A stretch of 64,000 bases of DNA from Branchiostoma floridae (GCF_000003815.2 NC_049992.1:13020422-13084421), one strand, 5' to 3'. Positions 11,501-24,475 are shown, counted from the first letter of the stretch. The notes: generated from the sequence alone by a model not told the origin. Made by a program: numbers and translations.

Positions 11501-14500
11501 AGTACCACTACCAGCCAAGCCAAATGAAAAATTGAGTGGAGCTTCAACCATTCTTGCATGTACCAAATATAAATGAAAAATTTGGTAATCAAAAACATTC
11601 TGCTATGTAACATCCATTGGCATAATACCGGTCGGTTTACTGCAATTTCTCAAGCAATGCTAATTTGGCAAATGATCAACGCATCATTTTCTCCAGTTAC
11701 ATGTTGCTGTTACAGCTTACCTTTGCCACTTCTTCTGTGTAAATTATTTTGTCTCTCTGGTCCTGCTAAAAACATAATATCGTAATTGGAACACACCGCG
11801 GAATTGCACGGAGAACGGGCGCGTGGTTGGAAGGGGGTGCACTATACCGGTCGAACGAAACACGGCACAATTAACTGCCGCTATGTACCTTTATTCATCC
11901 TCTGTTGTTCCTTTCTTTCCTGTTAGTAGTTGCACAAAACAAAAATCTGCATAAGCATACAAAAAGCCATGAGAAAATGGGCGTATACTGACAAGAATTT
12001 TCATTTAATTTTGGTCCGTCACAACCGCTATGACGTAAAACTTTACTGCTGGCCGTAGCATTGAAAATGGCGGGAAAATGGCGGCGTACGTTCAATTTGA
12101 CCCATTCAGCCGTAGATCCGGGCGATAATGCAACGGTTCCTCACACTTTTACTCGAGTTGTAGGTCACCAAAAGAAATTCAAGATTGCTGTTGAATCATG
12201 CTCGTCTTGTGCCGTGAGCACATGTGATTATTATCTACAAATCTGGCGATGAACGTGACAGTGTGTTTGTCCCACGACGAGCTCGCCTGCCCCGAAAATG
12301 ACCTGAAAACTTTTGGCCTTGTTGTCTTTGAATGCATTGTTATCGATGCTTTGTAAATTATGTATTGGACACCTAGATGTCTGAAGTGTGCACACCTCAG
12401 AAATAACTATTGTTGCATGTGTAGATCTCTTTAAGTTCCACTATTTTTAATCGACCGGTATAAGGCTTATGACCGGTATTATGCCAATGCATGTTATATA
12501 CCAAACTTACTTTTCAAGTTATCTTAGAAAACACAATTGCCTGTAATGTAAGAGAGTTTCGTATTGAATTTCCCTTTTACCATTTTCTGTTGACTCATTT
12601 CATGAGTCCCTGACTAAACACCAAACCTACCTTTGCAATGGCATCAGCCAAGTCTTGCTGATGCTGCATTCGGAGCTCTGACAGCCGCTCTGAGAGGTCG
12701 CCCTTGTGCTGAGCCTCAAGGTCACGGATATGGGACCTCATTTTCTCCATCTCCTTCAGTTCAGCCTCAAGTTTCTTCCACAGGTTGTCAATGTGCTTAG
12801 CTGAGACTGTGGTAATGAAAAAGACATATGAGTCTATGTCTTTCAAAAATCTCAACAACAGGGATCAATATGTAGAGGAAAGAATGAAGAATTTGGAATG
12901 TGATGTCTTTTCAGTTTGACTTTGACAGTTGCATACACATTCTTTTCCAAATAATGTTTTTTGTAAGCCGTAGTGCCAGGTTTCAAACTGCCGCTGCGTT
13001 CACTATGACGTTAAAGGAATTTGATTTGGTTACTTGGAGGCATGAATATAGAACTGAAAGTCTGAATTGTAAGATTTGATGTTCGCTAACATCAAAAGGG
13101 CGTCTACTTTGGACAAACACCTTATTATGGTAGAATGTAATCAGGAACTGTATTTGGTGTAACTGGTGTCACAAGCATTAAACATAAGATTCAAGCAGAA
13201 ATGTTGTGCATCCAGCACCTACATACCTTCATCTGACAACTTGACGTTACATCCGGCCTTCTCCAGGGCGCTCTCGATCTCTTGTTGCCATGACAACTCG
13301 GCATTGAAAAAGTTCAAGGCGGCGTCCTTCACCCACTGCACGTTGTCATCCACGGAGAGTGACTGAAGAACGCGCAGCTCTTGTTTCAACATGTTTGCCG
13401 AGCGACCCTTGTCACGTAGACGGCACTGTAGAGGAGATGTGCAACAAGAATGTTAGACTCTGTGTGTGTGTATGGTTTGACCAAGTTTAATGGTAAAAAT
13501 TGCTTATTTTACTCTACTCTCCTCCCCTTTCTGTTGCATACCATCCATAATGTTCCATCTTTTTTTGGTAAATTTAGTGCATCATGCTTTTTTAACAGGT
13601 AATTTTTAAGTTTCAGTTGATGACAAATTTTATGAAAAATAGAGTTTTAGAGCCTAGTTGAAAATAGGCAGACAAACCTCATTTGATATAAAGAACTGAC
13701 CAAATTCAATATAACATTAAAAACCTGGATTAGAAATTTTTGCAAACAACAGAGATCTTGCAAACAACCAAACAACGTCACAAAGCCTTGTCAAACTTAC
13801 CTCCGCCTCGCTAAGATGCTGCCTGAGTGCCTTGGCGCTCTGCTGAGACTCCTTCTGAGACTCCTCGGACAGCTTGAGCTGGTCCTTCATGTCTCGCACC
13901 TTGTTCTGGAACTGGGTCCTGTCCTGGATGATGTTCCTCATCTGATCTATCACCTGGTTGTCGTCAACCTATGGAAAAAACAAAAAGAAATTCTGTTTCT
14001 GGGCTATTCTGTTGACAGTTCAGGGCAAGGTGTACATAGCCTACCATCCTCTGTAGTGATCCAGCAAAAGTATTGAGCCAGTCAAATGAAAAATAATCAG
14101 TGACCCAGTGAAAGTATTGAGCCAGCAGTCACTACGGAGGATGGTACTCAGGCTAAGCTGTACATGCATGTGCAAGTTTTTTTTTTCTTTCAAACTGAAA
14201 GGGTGGAGTACTGGATGTTAAATACATTAAGAATTAAAGGACAGACATTTTGCAAATGCCAACATCCTTCTGTGACCTTCCAGGGGGCAATCAGAACCTG
14301 CTATGGAATGATGCTGAAAGGTCAGTGTTAGCACTGTGGAAGGCAATACAGAGTGACATGGTGAGGAAAACAGTTTACACATTGTCCTAAAGTGACTTTG
14401 GAAAGTATGTTGCTCAAGACAGTGCCGTTTTGTTCATGGTGATCCTAAAGTGATACAATGTATGTGTATAGTGAATATCAAGTATTTCTATAGCAGAAGA

Positions 14501-17500
14501 CAATATAACCATTATGGCCATATGGAAAATGTAGATGGAGACTGCAAACATACCTCATAGTGATAAAACTTGAGTCACGGGTAAGTTTGAAAAAGTTAGT
14601 CAATAGTAAGTCGTCACATATAAAATATCATCTATGGTCGAGGTTACAAACAACGAAACACAGGGATATTCAGATTTATGACAATTGCAGACTTATGTTG
14701 ATAGAAAATTAAAGTCAAAATGACTCATTTTCTGTTGCAAATTTTCCAACAAGACTTCAAATCGGATAAATTACCTCATCATCTTCTTCTTCCCCCTTGC
14801 AGCAGAAAGACCAATAAGTTGTCAGTTTTGTTATGAGATTCAAGGTGCAAGCTGAATTAGAGTCATAGTATCTGTCTTCAGTTTAGTTGATTGGTGAGCA
14901 ATTGGGAAAATGGTGCAGGTTTTGGCACACAACATGTTTGAAATGGTGCCATACAGTTTTGTGCACTTAAAGTCGTGATAGGACTATAAATACGACTCCC
15001 TGAAAACATCTCTTCTCTATGATTTTCATAAACCTACAGTGCCTGTCATTTTATTTATCAGTGGTGGATGAAAGGAATTTCCAATTTTACCTCCTCTTCC
15101 TCATCATGCTAGTTGTGGGAACACAAACAAAAACAAACATTTTGTTTCAAAATGGTTGCAATTTTGGTATAAAAAACCACCAACCACGAAAAACACAGGA
15201 AAACAAACAGACAGACCAGGGCTCTAGCCAGCTCGACATTTTTTTCCGTCAGCCAATTCCCATTGTCGCGAAAACACTATTCCAGGAGTTAGAGAGACTG
15301 AACTGAGACCTTGAAAAACGGATTTAATGAGATTATCGTATGCCAAAGGGCACCGACACACATTATCAACAACCATAACAATAGCAAAACAAACAGTGTG
15401 TGGCTTCTACGGCCGTGGACGGCGTCCCCACGCAGCCTGTAGCTTCCACCAAGGAGCTTTTATCAGATTTTTGTCCGTCAAAGTTGACGGATTGGTTTTA
15501 AAAATTTTCCGTCACACACAGCAAATTTCCGTCCATTGACGGAAAAACGGACGCTGGCTAGAGCCCTGAGACAGACTGACAGACAGTGGTTGTCATTTTG
15601 GTATGAAAAACCACCAACCAGGAAAAACACAGGAAAACAAACAAACAGACAGATGGTGGTTGTACAGTTGACAGATTTTGGTATGAAAAACAACAAACAA
15701 ACAAACAAACAGACAAATAGATATACAGTACCTCCTCATCAGGAGAGGCGATGCCAGGTGCGGAGTAGGTGACCTGGATGATGCGGCTGCGGAAGCGGTC
15801 CAGCCGCGCCTGCGCCTGCTCCAGGTCCACCCGCAGCAGCCGCTCCGAGCGCTGCACGTCCAGGAACTGGGCCTTCGCATGCTCCATCTGGGCGCGGGAA
15901 GTCTTGGCATTCTGGAGGAGGAGAAAAATGTCTTCATAAGGAACACACGTTGATGAAGGTTAGATATCCAGGTAATAAGATACGACAAAAAGCAGTTACT
16001 CAAGCAAATGATTTTGGAAACGGTTAGACGTTTCAGACAGCCATCTGGTGTCTTTCATCGGTGATATTGGATAAATCTTGCTGGAGATAGTTTATACATC
16101 CTAGTTGTGAATTGATATACAAAAGAGATCTAGTTGGAGAACAGGTTTATAAGGAACAATTTCGCAAATGCTGCAAATGACATGTCATCAGTCAGAGAAG
16201 TTAGCCATCTTGAACTACTTTGAATGATGTTCCAGTCTTTAGAAATATGACATAACTTCACCTTGTATTTGTGTTGCCGACCAAAACTGACATCTCATAC
16301 TCAGTGGTTCTAACTGTTCCTCTCAGAATAATGCCAGGGTCTGGCTGTACATACCAAAATCAAATTAAGCTGTTCATATTATACTAGAAAAACACCCCAA
16401 GAAATCACCCACCTCCTTCTCCTCTGACAACAGGATCTTGACCCGGTCTAACTCATCCTTCAGTGTCTTCTTGGTGTCGTCTCCATCCTTTGCCTTCTTC
16501 TCACTGTTCCTCAGTTTCTGTGGTGATAAAATGGGACAGTTTTTGGTCAATCATAGAATCCCAAATGCTATCTTTTTTGCCTACATTCTCTTTGTACTGT
16601 ATTTGTATCTCATGGACAAAGCATGGATTATAAATCAAGTGAGCCATAGTGTTCTTATTTTTTGTAGCTATGCAATACAGGAATGATACGGTCATCTCAT
16701 CATGTTTAATCGAGAGTTATGTTACCAACATTCAATGCTATAACACTACATACCACTCTCAGAGTTGCCAACTCCTTCTCCTTTGCTGTCAAAGCCTCTT
16801 CAAAATTCTTGGTCTCACGCAGTCGGGAAAACTGAAATACAAACCAAACAGAATCCGTTAGACCAAGTAGCTCATAAACATCACAATCTGACATTGATTT
16901 TAAAATCTATTTAATATATTTTAATACCTTAAAAGGTTGAACAAATCTTAATACCTTAAAAGGTTGAACAAATCATCTTTTCTCTATGACTTTGTGGAAA
17001 CCTGTTTTGTACAGAAGGGTTGTATCAACATGAAAAATATGGTAACCTGCTAAGCAATGATTAAAAAAATGATGTTACACAAAAGGCGTTTGAAAAGTTT
17101 TAAAAATAACTTACCTTTGCAGACATAGCAGCTAATTGCACATCTTTATCCTTGACATCCTTCTTCAGTTTGTCTGTCTCAGCCTTCAGTTTATTGATGG
17201 CGACCTCCTTGTTGGAGAGGTCCCTCTGCAGGGAGGTCACCAGTCCCTGCGTCATGCTGTAGTCCTTGCGTAGCTTCCCGTTCTCCGTGATGAGCCTGCC
17301 AATCTCTCGCTCCTTCTCTGACAACTCGCTGTGGAGGGTGGAGGTGCTTCCCATGCCACTGCTGATGTGGGACAACTGTGGGGGAAAAACAACGTAAAAA
17401 TCTGTCAATGATAGGTCTCTGCAATCACCAATGTCATGGTAGCTAATAGAGTGACAACTAGGAAAGCTTAGTTATTCTAGTCACTACAATAACTAAGCTT

Positions 17501-20500
17501 TCCTTCTACAATAAACATTCAAGTACAAGATTCAACTGTTATAAATAAGTTTATCCTACATACACCTTCCTTTCACTGCTACCTGTACATGTTTTAAGTC
17601 AATCATAAATGCACACTTCTTTTGGATTTATCTATTTGTTTAATAACAGTACAGTGTAAAAGGCTAGAAATAGTCAACTAATTTAACAGCTATACAGAAG
17701 GTTAGATACATGCAGCAAAGGACATCAAAGGGAAAATACTGACACCTGAAAGTGAAAGTATTTCCTGACCTGGTCTTTTAAAGCCTTGACCTCAGACTTC
17801 CTCTGTTCCACCTCGTTCTCCAGCAGCAGAAGTTTCTGGGTGACCACAGCGTCTCCCTGTCCGGACTCCTTAGCCTTCCGCAGTTCTGTGTGCAGCTGGG
17901 AGACCTCGTTACGCAGCGAGTCGATGATGGTGTCCTTCCTCCTACACTCACCCTCAAACACGGCCAACCTGCTGATCTCATCACCCATACGCAGAATCTT
18001 TTGTTCCTGTTGGTACAAATCTATTGTTAGCAAGACAATGGCACAATTCTAATGTTAGCGAGATAATGGTACAAATCTAACGTTAGTGAGACAAGCCTTT
18101 CTTTTGGCACCCTGTTGAGAACAATCATAGCAGCTCTTAAAAATGATTGTCTCCTTTTGATAATTCCTTTTTCACAAATAGAAATCAGGGTTGGACAAGT
18201 TTTCTAGAATTCACTTGTCCTATTGGGCAAGTGCATAAAAAATTTACTTGCCCGAACCAGCTTTTCCCTTGCCTGAAATTTCAATGACATTCTTCTAAAA
18301 TAGAATGATGTATTTTGACTTCCATCGATGGAATTCTTGTTATTGACTCTGTTTTTCTATGTTGACCAATGCTTGATGTCATGAGTGTGAAAAGTAGCAG
18401 GTATATCAAAATCTTATTCAATGGAAAAAATCTAACTTGCCTGGTTGGGCAAGTGGGGTAGGTCATGCACATGCCCGATCGGCATTTTCACTTGCCCGGG
18501 ACAATAGGGCTAGTGGACTTGTCCAACCCTGGAAATTAGATGCACGTACATGGCAATACATACTATAGATAAGAATAGCAACTGTTGTATATTACAACTG
18601 TAGATTGTAGTTTAGGAGCATGCAGGTTTAAGTTTGGTTCAAATCAAATCAAAAATTCACCTTGTCCTGCAGTAGTGCAGGGGAGACGTCTGGGGTGGGA
18701 GAACCACTGACTCCATTTCTGCCTACCCAACTTCCTGAAATGGCTACAGAGGGGGAAAAGATAGTGGTTAGGATATAGCATGGTGGCTCAAGAACTGTAA
18801 GTGTAATCTAGAAACTGATAGACTATATTTGATGACAAACTCCTTGTCTATTAAAGAAATAACATTTGACAAGGTATTGAAAATTTCTTTACAACGAAGA
18901 TGAAACACTTTTTTAAGAATGTGATGTAAATTGTGTATCATAGACCCTTACTTCTGTGAGGCATCGGAGGACTGCTCTTGGGCGTGTTTGGGTCGCTGAG
19001 ACTGGCCCCAAAACTGCCTCTCCTGGCACCGGCACTCAGGGGGCGGGACTTCTGTGGGGGGTGGGGCAGTACCGGGGACCCTGAAAAATAAGGTAGACAG
19101 TTACAACATATAGTACGATGGTGACCTGGAAACTGTGGCTATCAATCATTGAACTTAAACATAATCATAATGCTATGACATATTTGATATTTTTTATTTT
19201 TGAGTCACACATCCTTTCCAAAGTGTTTGCCATGTGTGGTCATTCTGTGCTATATTTACCTGACCAAGCCCATACCAAGCTAGGTGCAGTACTGGTGGTT
19301 GTAGGTAGGAGATATTTACCTGAACCAGCCCATGCGAAGCTGGGTACAGTAGTAGTACTGTAGGATATATCATATATTTACCTGACCCGGCCCATGCAAA
19401 GCTGGGTACAGTAGTAGTAGGATATATCATATATTTACCTGACCCAGCCCATGGAAAGCTGGGTGCAGTATCGGTAGGATATATCATATATTTACCTGAC
19501 CCAGCCCATGGAAAGCTGGGTGCAGTATTGGTAGGATATATCATATATTTACCTGACCCAGCCCATGCGAAGCTGGGTACAGTAGTAGTAGCTGTAGGCA
19601 GGTAAGGCAGCTGTGTCTGTGAGGAGGAAGCAGGTCCAGGAGTCTGCAGGATGGTGATAGGAGCACTCCAGGCTGGACGCTGCTGGACAGGTGGATAGTA
19701 CACCTGTATAACAGAGGGGACGGAAGGGTTGATATCAAGGAACAATCAATCAATCAATCAATCAATGTTTCCTATAATGCTACAACCTTCCATATTTCTA
19801 CTTGATTGCAAACTCCTTCCGCATTTAACATATCATCTCCTTCAGATAATTACAATCTCCAGATTTGCATTATTTGTATTAAAAAATAGCGCAAAGAAAT
19901 AAGGGCAAAGCTAGTACCACTAGTATTTAGTGCAGAAGTTTAACCCATCCTTAGCACTAGCGTACAGGCCCTAGGGGCATTCCATTATTATTGAACAGGG
20001 GGAGAGGATCCAATACTAAACAACAGCTAGTGAAATATGCTTTTTCTACACATTAGGTGTTTCTTTAAGTTGACTCACCCTGTTCTGACTTACCCTATGT
20101 TGATACTGCAGGCATGGAAAGAAAAGAGTGGAGGCAGGTGTGAGATTTAGATCATTATGAAATTGTACAATCCAAGGCAGGACAAAGGAAAAGTGAAATG
20201 TAGACAAGGTAAACAAAATACAGACATCAACGTTCAAGGAAAATACAGACATCAACGTTCAAGGAGGTTGAAACAATTAGAGAACAATTAAGAGTGTGAA
20301 GCTAAGTATTTCCTTCAGAAGGATAAGTACTGAAAATACTTTGTTGCCATACTACCAGAAGGCATCCCAACAATTCAAGATCCCTTCCTCTTAAGTGAGA
20401 AAATTGTTATCTTATGAAATATTTATCAAGCAGTTTGGGGCTATTTTGTTCTCAAAGATTATAGACTTCCATGGAACTAAATAAGGCAACCTGCAATTAG

Positions 20501-23500
20501 AGCCCATTTATGAAGAATTGCTATCAAATTTGAATCCAACGGCCGTATAAATAATACAAAAACAAACTGACTCTTTAAACGCCGTCGACTATTTTTAGTG
20601 AATTCTGGCACCTTTTCCAACTTAGCTTTCAAAAAGGTGCAGAGATATTTGTAAATCGAAGCTCAGAGGCGAAGGATCATATTGAAATAGAAGCATGAGA
20701 AAGTTACAAATGAGACCTAAGAATGTGAGGTATGAAAAGATCACCAGACTTGTGTACATGTATACCAGTATGTTGTGATTTCACATTCTTGACTCGAGTC
20801 ATACCTGGGGTGCATCCTCCACCACCAGCTCATACGGCATTCCTCCGAACCCAAACTGGATCATGTCTCCAGGCGCCAGGCGCACGGCAGCGTTCTGGAT
20901 ACGGCAGTCGTTCACGTACGTCCCCTGGACCGTGTTCAGGTCCTGCAGCACAAAGCAGTTCTCGACATCGCTGTATTCGACAACGGCGTGCTGGCGCTCT
21001 ACGCTCTGGGCCTGAGACAAAGACAAAATGTTGACAGGTTACAACGTTGTACAGGACAGGTTCTTTTTAATTTCTGGTGCTGTCATTCAAAAACAGTTGT
21101 TGTTCTAGTCACCATGGTTATACTAATAACACCCAGAAGCATCTTAAACTCAAGATGGAATCCTAAGTGACCAAAATTAAAATTTGTACTAATTAGTCAA
21201 GGAAGAGCTCAGAGGAAACTTTTTGTGCTGGTCCCTTATCCATTATTTATCTGCTCTAATGGTTTACACTATTACAGGTCTATGTATATCAAAACCTTCT
21301 GTATATATACATGCAAAAATGTATCATAGAATAAAGCATACTTGATCTATTTTATTTCAGAATGCTTAAGAATCAACAAAACATCTACAAACATTTATCT
21401 AAATAAAACCTAAAGTTTGCTGAAATCTTTATCTGTAATGATACTTACTTGTCCAGCTACTACTAAGTTTTCCCAATCAATCAATTTAATAAATTAGACG
21501 AGGCTACCCTTTGTTCTGAGCTCTAGCTCTGTGCCTGAGGGGTCATGCAATGGAGTTTCAAAGGAGCAAACAATGTACATAAAGTCACGGCTTGTTAGGT
21601 TCATTGAATGGCAATAAGCCAATAATCATGGGGACGCTGTCTGGGCAGTTTGAATTGGTAGGAAGAATGGTTACTGAGAAATTGTACTGCCTCAAGACAG
21701 GTTGAAACTGTAACAGTTTTGTTGTTTCAATCAAGAACAAGCCTTTATTGCTGACTTGCTGTAATAGCAGATGCATATGATTTAGAATCATTTATAATAG
21801 GACAAGTTGTCCTATTCAATTGATAACAGTTTTTTAGTGACTGTTGTCAACAGTCACTAAAAACTGTTATCAATTGAATCTTTCAAAAAAGACCATGGAG
21901 AGGCCCATACAAGAAAAAGAGAAAAGTTGCTCCCTGCACAACACCTCCAAACACACCTGTTTTAATATACTCTTGCTGTCTCTCTCCACACCATGATTAA
22001 TATATTAACCTTTTTGACACTGAGCTTCCAACGACCTGTCAGTTAGCCATTGTTCAGCTACAACATGTAATATTACTCCTGACCAGTATGGCAGTCTTAC
22101 CAGTCTCCAAACAAATCTTTACAGAATAAACGATGGGTGAAATTGGTTTTAACCGTCTGCTACAAAGAGCTGGCATGTTGGCATGATGCTTTTGTAACCT
22201 AATTGTCAAGCATCAACCATTCTTTATCACAGTACTGTGACCCCATGGATGCTGATGCCAAAATATGTCTGAACATTAGCAAGGTGTGAAAAGATCATTT
22301 CAACAGGCAGATAACAGTTATTCTTAACCACTTACTATTAAAAATAGATACCCGGTAAAAGTTACTACTATGAATAAAGATTTATATTTTGTAGGTTGGC
22401 AGAAAATGTTCAATATTATGATACATATAGATGTAACTAATGCTACATTCTATTTTGAAGGGAGAGTATACTAAACTGTGTGGGGAACTTATCTCATCCT
22501 GGTACAACATTCCGTACCTACTGCCATGGTGTAAGCAAGGTGGTTTAGTAACACAAGGTACAACCAAGCCTGTTTTTAAACGTTGTACATGTGTACATAC
22601 AATTTGCTTTCACCTTAAATCTTCTACACACTTTCAAAAACAAGTAACTCATTCGTCATTCCTTACGTTTGCAAACAGCACACGAACCATACAAGCTTTA
22701 AATCCCTATTTCTAGGGTGCTTGACCCTAATTAATCGCACTTTAGGACTGCAGGTGGTGCTATTTAAACATTGCTTGTTTACAAACTGTGTGCAATTGAG
22801 ACTTATTACATTTAGTATTATTTACACTTTTAAAGACCAACATAGTCTGCCAGACTGGGAGAGAAATCTAAAGTACCTGTATCTAAAGTTGTAACACTTT
22901 GGTTTTGACAGTCTGGTGAATGGGGAATATTCCTTTTGCAAATGGAATGGAATGTGCAATGTATCTAAATTAAAAGCCCTAGACTCTAGAGTCAAGCTAG
23001 TGAAAAGTTGTTCTGTTGCCCAAACCTTGTTAACAACCGTACAGATTAATTATTCATGCCTAATGGCAAACTGTGTCCTTCTGATCCCAGCTGCAGTCTA
23101 CAAATGGAACAACCCTTTTAACTTTGGCGTAACCACTCCTGGGTTGCTAAGCAACTCAGAGATTTAGTGCACTGACTTTGCTTGGCATATATACAGCTAC
23201 AAGATGTAAATCCCTTTGAGTGCTTTCAAGGTCGCAAATAGAAAAATCTGCTCCAGAACTTGATCTCCCAGAGCCTTTAGCTATGGTACACAATAGAATA
23301 TTATAGATCATGCTGTAACATGTGCTTCTTTCATGTTAGTGATGGGTAAATACATGTAGAGCCAGACATGACTTTAGTGGACAGCCTTTTGAGGTACCAG
23401 AGTTGCACAGCTGGTGTGTTACGCCGAAGCCAGACTATATTTCATTTGCTCCATCCATCTATTGTAAAGTTGTCAAGACTTTGGTGGAGGCCTGTGGTTC

Positions 23501-24475
23501 TGAGCTTTACAGTTTAGATTAAAAAACATATGACGGCCATTTTCTCTCATGTAATTTTTCTTTAAGAATAAAGGAGCATATAATCCTGCTTACTCAACGT
23601 CTAATAAGTTCAATATCAAAACATGAAGTTGAATCAAGTAAAACATCATATTTCGATATTGCTTTAGGTCCAAAAAGGCTAAAAATGAGGTTATACATGG
23701 GAGTGCAGTTCAACAATCTGTCTTTTGGAGGGGATCATGTCATTTTAAGCTGCTTTCAGTTTCACCTATGGGAGAGCATGTTTAAGAGCCAATCAGTTAC
23801 TTGGAACCGTCTGAGTGGGGAACTGGGGGTGATCCATTATGCTTAGCAAAATTCACACTTTCTTCCCCTCCTTTCGATGACAAATGTTACAGTATGACTA
23901 TAAGACTTGAACGCTACCACAAACCTTGAAACCACATGCGACCGAGAAGGCAACGCCTTAAAAAGTTAATGTTGGGAATAAACTTTTTGAAAAGCTATTT
24001 TAATAGCAGTCAAACAAGTTGCCAACTTTAAGATAATGAATATAATTTGGTATGTTAATGATCAAGGCATGATGATAAGGCCCAAATCTGTCAAGCAGTT
24101 GGCACCTTATGATCACCTGTATTCAGGTGCGAATCAATTTTCACACTGTTGACATTGTCCATGAAATTACAAAATCGTGCCATGATCATTCCAAACAAGA
24201 TATTTCGAGAACCATCGTTGTTTGTTGAGCTTGGGACGAATGACATCAATGTCAAATGTTGACAAGTGCACTACAGTACGATCCATGTTATTGGCAACGG
24301 AATACACACAGGGTCATTTCATTGTGTACATGACACAACTCATTAACCCCCTCCCCCCTGACAAGCCTCCTTTAAATCTCACCTGTATCGACAGATCGCA
24401 GTTTTCCCGCCCAACAGTCGTGACTTTGGGACCAAGGGCAACCACTCCGTCTTGACTCTTAAGAAATCCCTTCAT
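5529..24475 (-). CDS. FHAD1: FHAD1-like gene A: FHA + coiled-coil protein (3' part outside window)
   Basis: Exons read from splice sites and phase: 24383-24475, 20805-21011, 19553-19703, 18952-19080, 18661-18734, 17770-18006, 17115-17375, 16754-16831, 16413-16517, 15732-15911, 15091-15108, 14775-14795, 13801-13968, 13227-13425, 12631-12806, 11721-11762, 11215-11355, 10196-10285, 9420-9657, 6071-6167, 5529-5635. They give about 937 residues in one frame. The order is an FHA domain (residues 1-100), a Pro/Ser-rich linker (to about 218), then long coiled coils. The opening MKGFLKSQDG and the FHA exon resemble vertebrate FHAD1, and the last exon (REVADCKQQIK, LRKDLAGAQARL) fits the later FHAD1 coiled coil. 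The final exon ends in a donor, so the gene continues left. The human protein is longer (about 1,400 residues), poorly characterised and linked to testis. The function here is inferred. Confidence 0.88.
9389..9402. promoter_or_regulatory. Canonical X-box (RFX site) in gene A intron
   Basis: GTTACCATGGCAAC matches the palindromic RFX consensus at every position. It lies 18 bp inside the intron after exon 9420-9657. It could be an enhancer or an internal promoter. Function is unproven. Confidence 0.45.
14031..14164. repeat. Short foldback element
   Basis: TGTACATAGCCTACCATCCT and its inverse (AGGATGGTACTCAGGCT, then TGTACA) enclose two direct copies of AAAGTATTGAGCCAG. The size and structure are those of a small MITE. 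It lies in a gene A intron. Confidence 0.65.
14775..15108 (-). other. FHAD1: Two acidic micro-exons of gene A
   Basis: 15091-15108 (18 nt, HDEEEE) lies between CTAG and GTAAAA. 14775-14795 (21 nt, GEEEDDE) lies between CAAG and GTAATT. Both are phase 0 at both ends and sit between exons 15732-15911 (ending ASPDEE) and 13801-13968 (starting VDDNQ). Either can be skipped without a frame change. They would lengthen an already acidic junction between two coiled-coil blocks. Identification rests on splice sites, frame and composition, so each is less certain than the longer exons. Confidence 0.6.
15140..15720. repeat. Tandem repeat (about 70-75 bp) split by hAT MITE
   Basis: Units with TTTTGGTAT-AAAA-CCACCAACCA and AACACAGGAAAACAAACA occur at about 15155-15216, 15594-15660 and, diverged, 15676-15720. 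The hAT-like element at 15217-15568 lies between units one and two. The right part is (AAAC)n-like. Confidence 0.7.
15217..15568. mobile_element. hAT-like MITE, copy 2, perfect 8-bp TSD
   Basis: The ends CAGGGCTCTAGCCAGC and GCTGGCTAGAGCCCTG are perfect inverted repeats, flanked by AGACAGAC on both sides (15209-15216 and 15569-15576). The interior holds repeated TTTCCGTC/GACGGA motifs. It is inserted inside a tandem repeat in a gene A intron, which it splits. Confidence 0.9.
16922..16975. repeat. Short tandem duplication
   Basis: ATACCTTAAAAGGTTGAACA plus AATC occurs twice in a row in a gene A intron. Confidence 0.75.
17461..17503. repeat. Inverted repeat hairpin
   Basis: GGAAAGCTTAGTTATT and its exact inverse are separated by 11 bp. 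It lies in a gene A intron. Confidence 0.75.
18186..18531. mobile_element. MITE with TIR CAGGGTTGGACAAGT, full copy
   Basis: The ends CAGGGTTGGACAAGT and ACTTGTCCAACCCTG are perfect inverted repeats of 15 bp, flanked by GAAAT on both sides. Internal ACTTGCCC/GGGCAAGT motifs are repeated in both orientations. A second copy is at 47820-48212. It lies in a gene A intron. Confidence 0.85.
19258..19610 (-). repeat. Minisatellite carrying repeated coding end plus splice donor
   Basis: Units begin at 19259, 19319, 19381, 19438, 19495 and 19552. The last four are spaced exactly 57 bp (19 codons) and the first two are diverged. On the minus strand each unit reads PSF-P/A-WAGSG followed by a GTAAAT donor and KYMIYPT. 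Because 57 is a multiple of three, the frame stays open through the four regular units, so intron retention or use of a later donor would add copies of a 19-residue repeat. Each unit also holds an ACCCAG that could serve as an acceptor. Confidence 0.85.
19553..19703 (-). other. FHAD1: Gene A exon 3: proline-rich linker whose end is part of a minisatellite
   Basis: The exon starts VYYPPVQQRPAWSAPI, parallel to VYYPPVYQRPASNLPI in gene B exon 3, which supports the paralogy. It ends PSFAWAGSG at a GTAAAT donor. The last 20 bases of the exon and the donor are one unit of the repeat array at 19258-19610. The exon leaves phase 1 and joins 18952-19080 in frame. Confidence 0.8.
19743..19765. repeat. 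(CAAT)n microsatellite
   Basis: About six copies of CAAT lie 40 bp beyond the acceptor of gene A exon 3. Confidence 0.8.
20218..20263. repeat. Short tandem duplication
   Basis: TACAGACATCAACGTTCAAGG is present twice with a 4-bp spacer, between gene A exons 2 and 3. Confidence 0.7.
20805..21011 (-). other. FHAD1: Gene A exon 2: core of the FHA domain
   Basis: A phase-0 exon of 69 codons between a TCTCAG acceptor and a GTATGA donor. With exon 1 (24383-24475, containing TTVGRENCDL) it makes a complete FHA fold. The phosphate-contacting Gly-Arg is present (VGRE), and so is the Ser-x-x-x-x-His type segment (SVERQH). The usual Asn-Gly before the final strands is Gln-Gly (VQGTYVND). FHA domains bind phosphothreonine peptides. 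Retained GR and His suggest binding may persist, while the lost Asn may weaken peptide contacts. The exon ends in YELVVEDAPQ, which matches the end of the vertebrate FHAD1 FHA domain. Confidence 0.88.
21814..21879. repeat. 66-bp near-perfect palindrome
   Basis: Arms of 33 bp starting ATTCAATTGATAACAG differ by one T in a T-run, with essentially no loop (centre GTTGTCAAC). It could form a cruciform. It lies in gene A intron 1. Confidence 0.85.
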
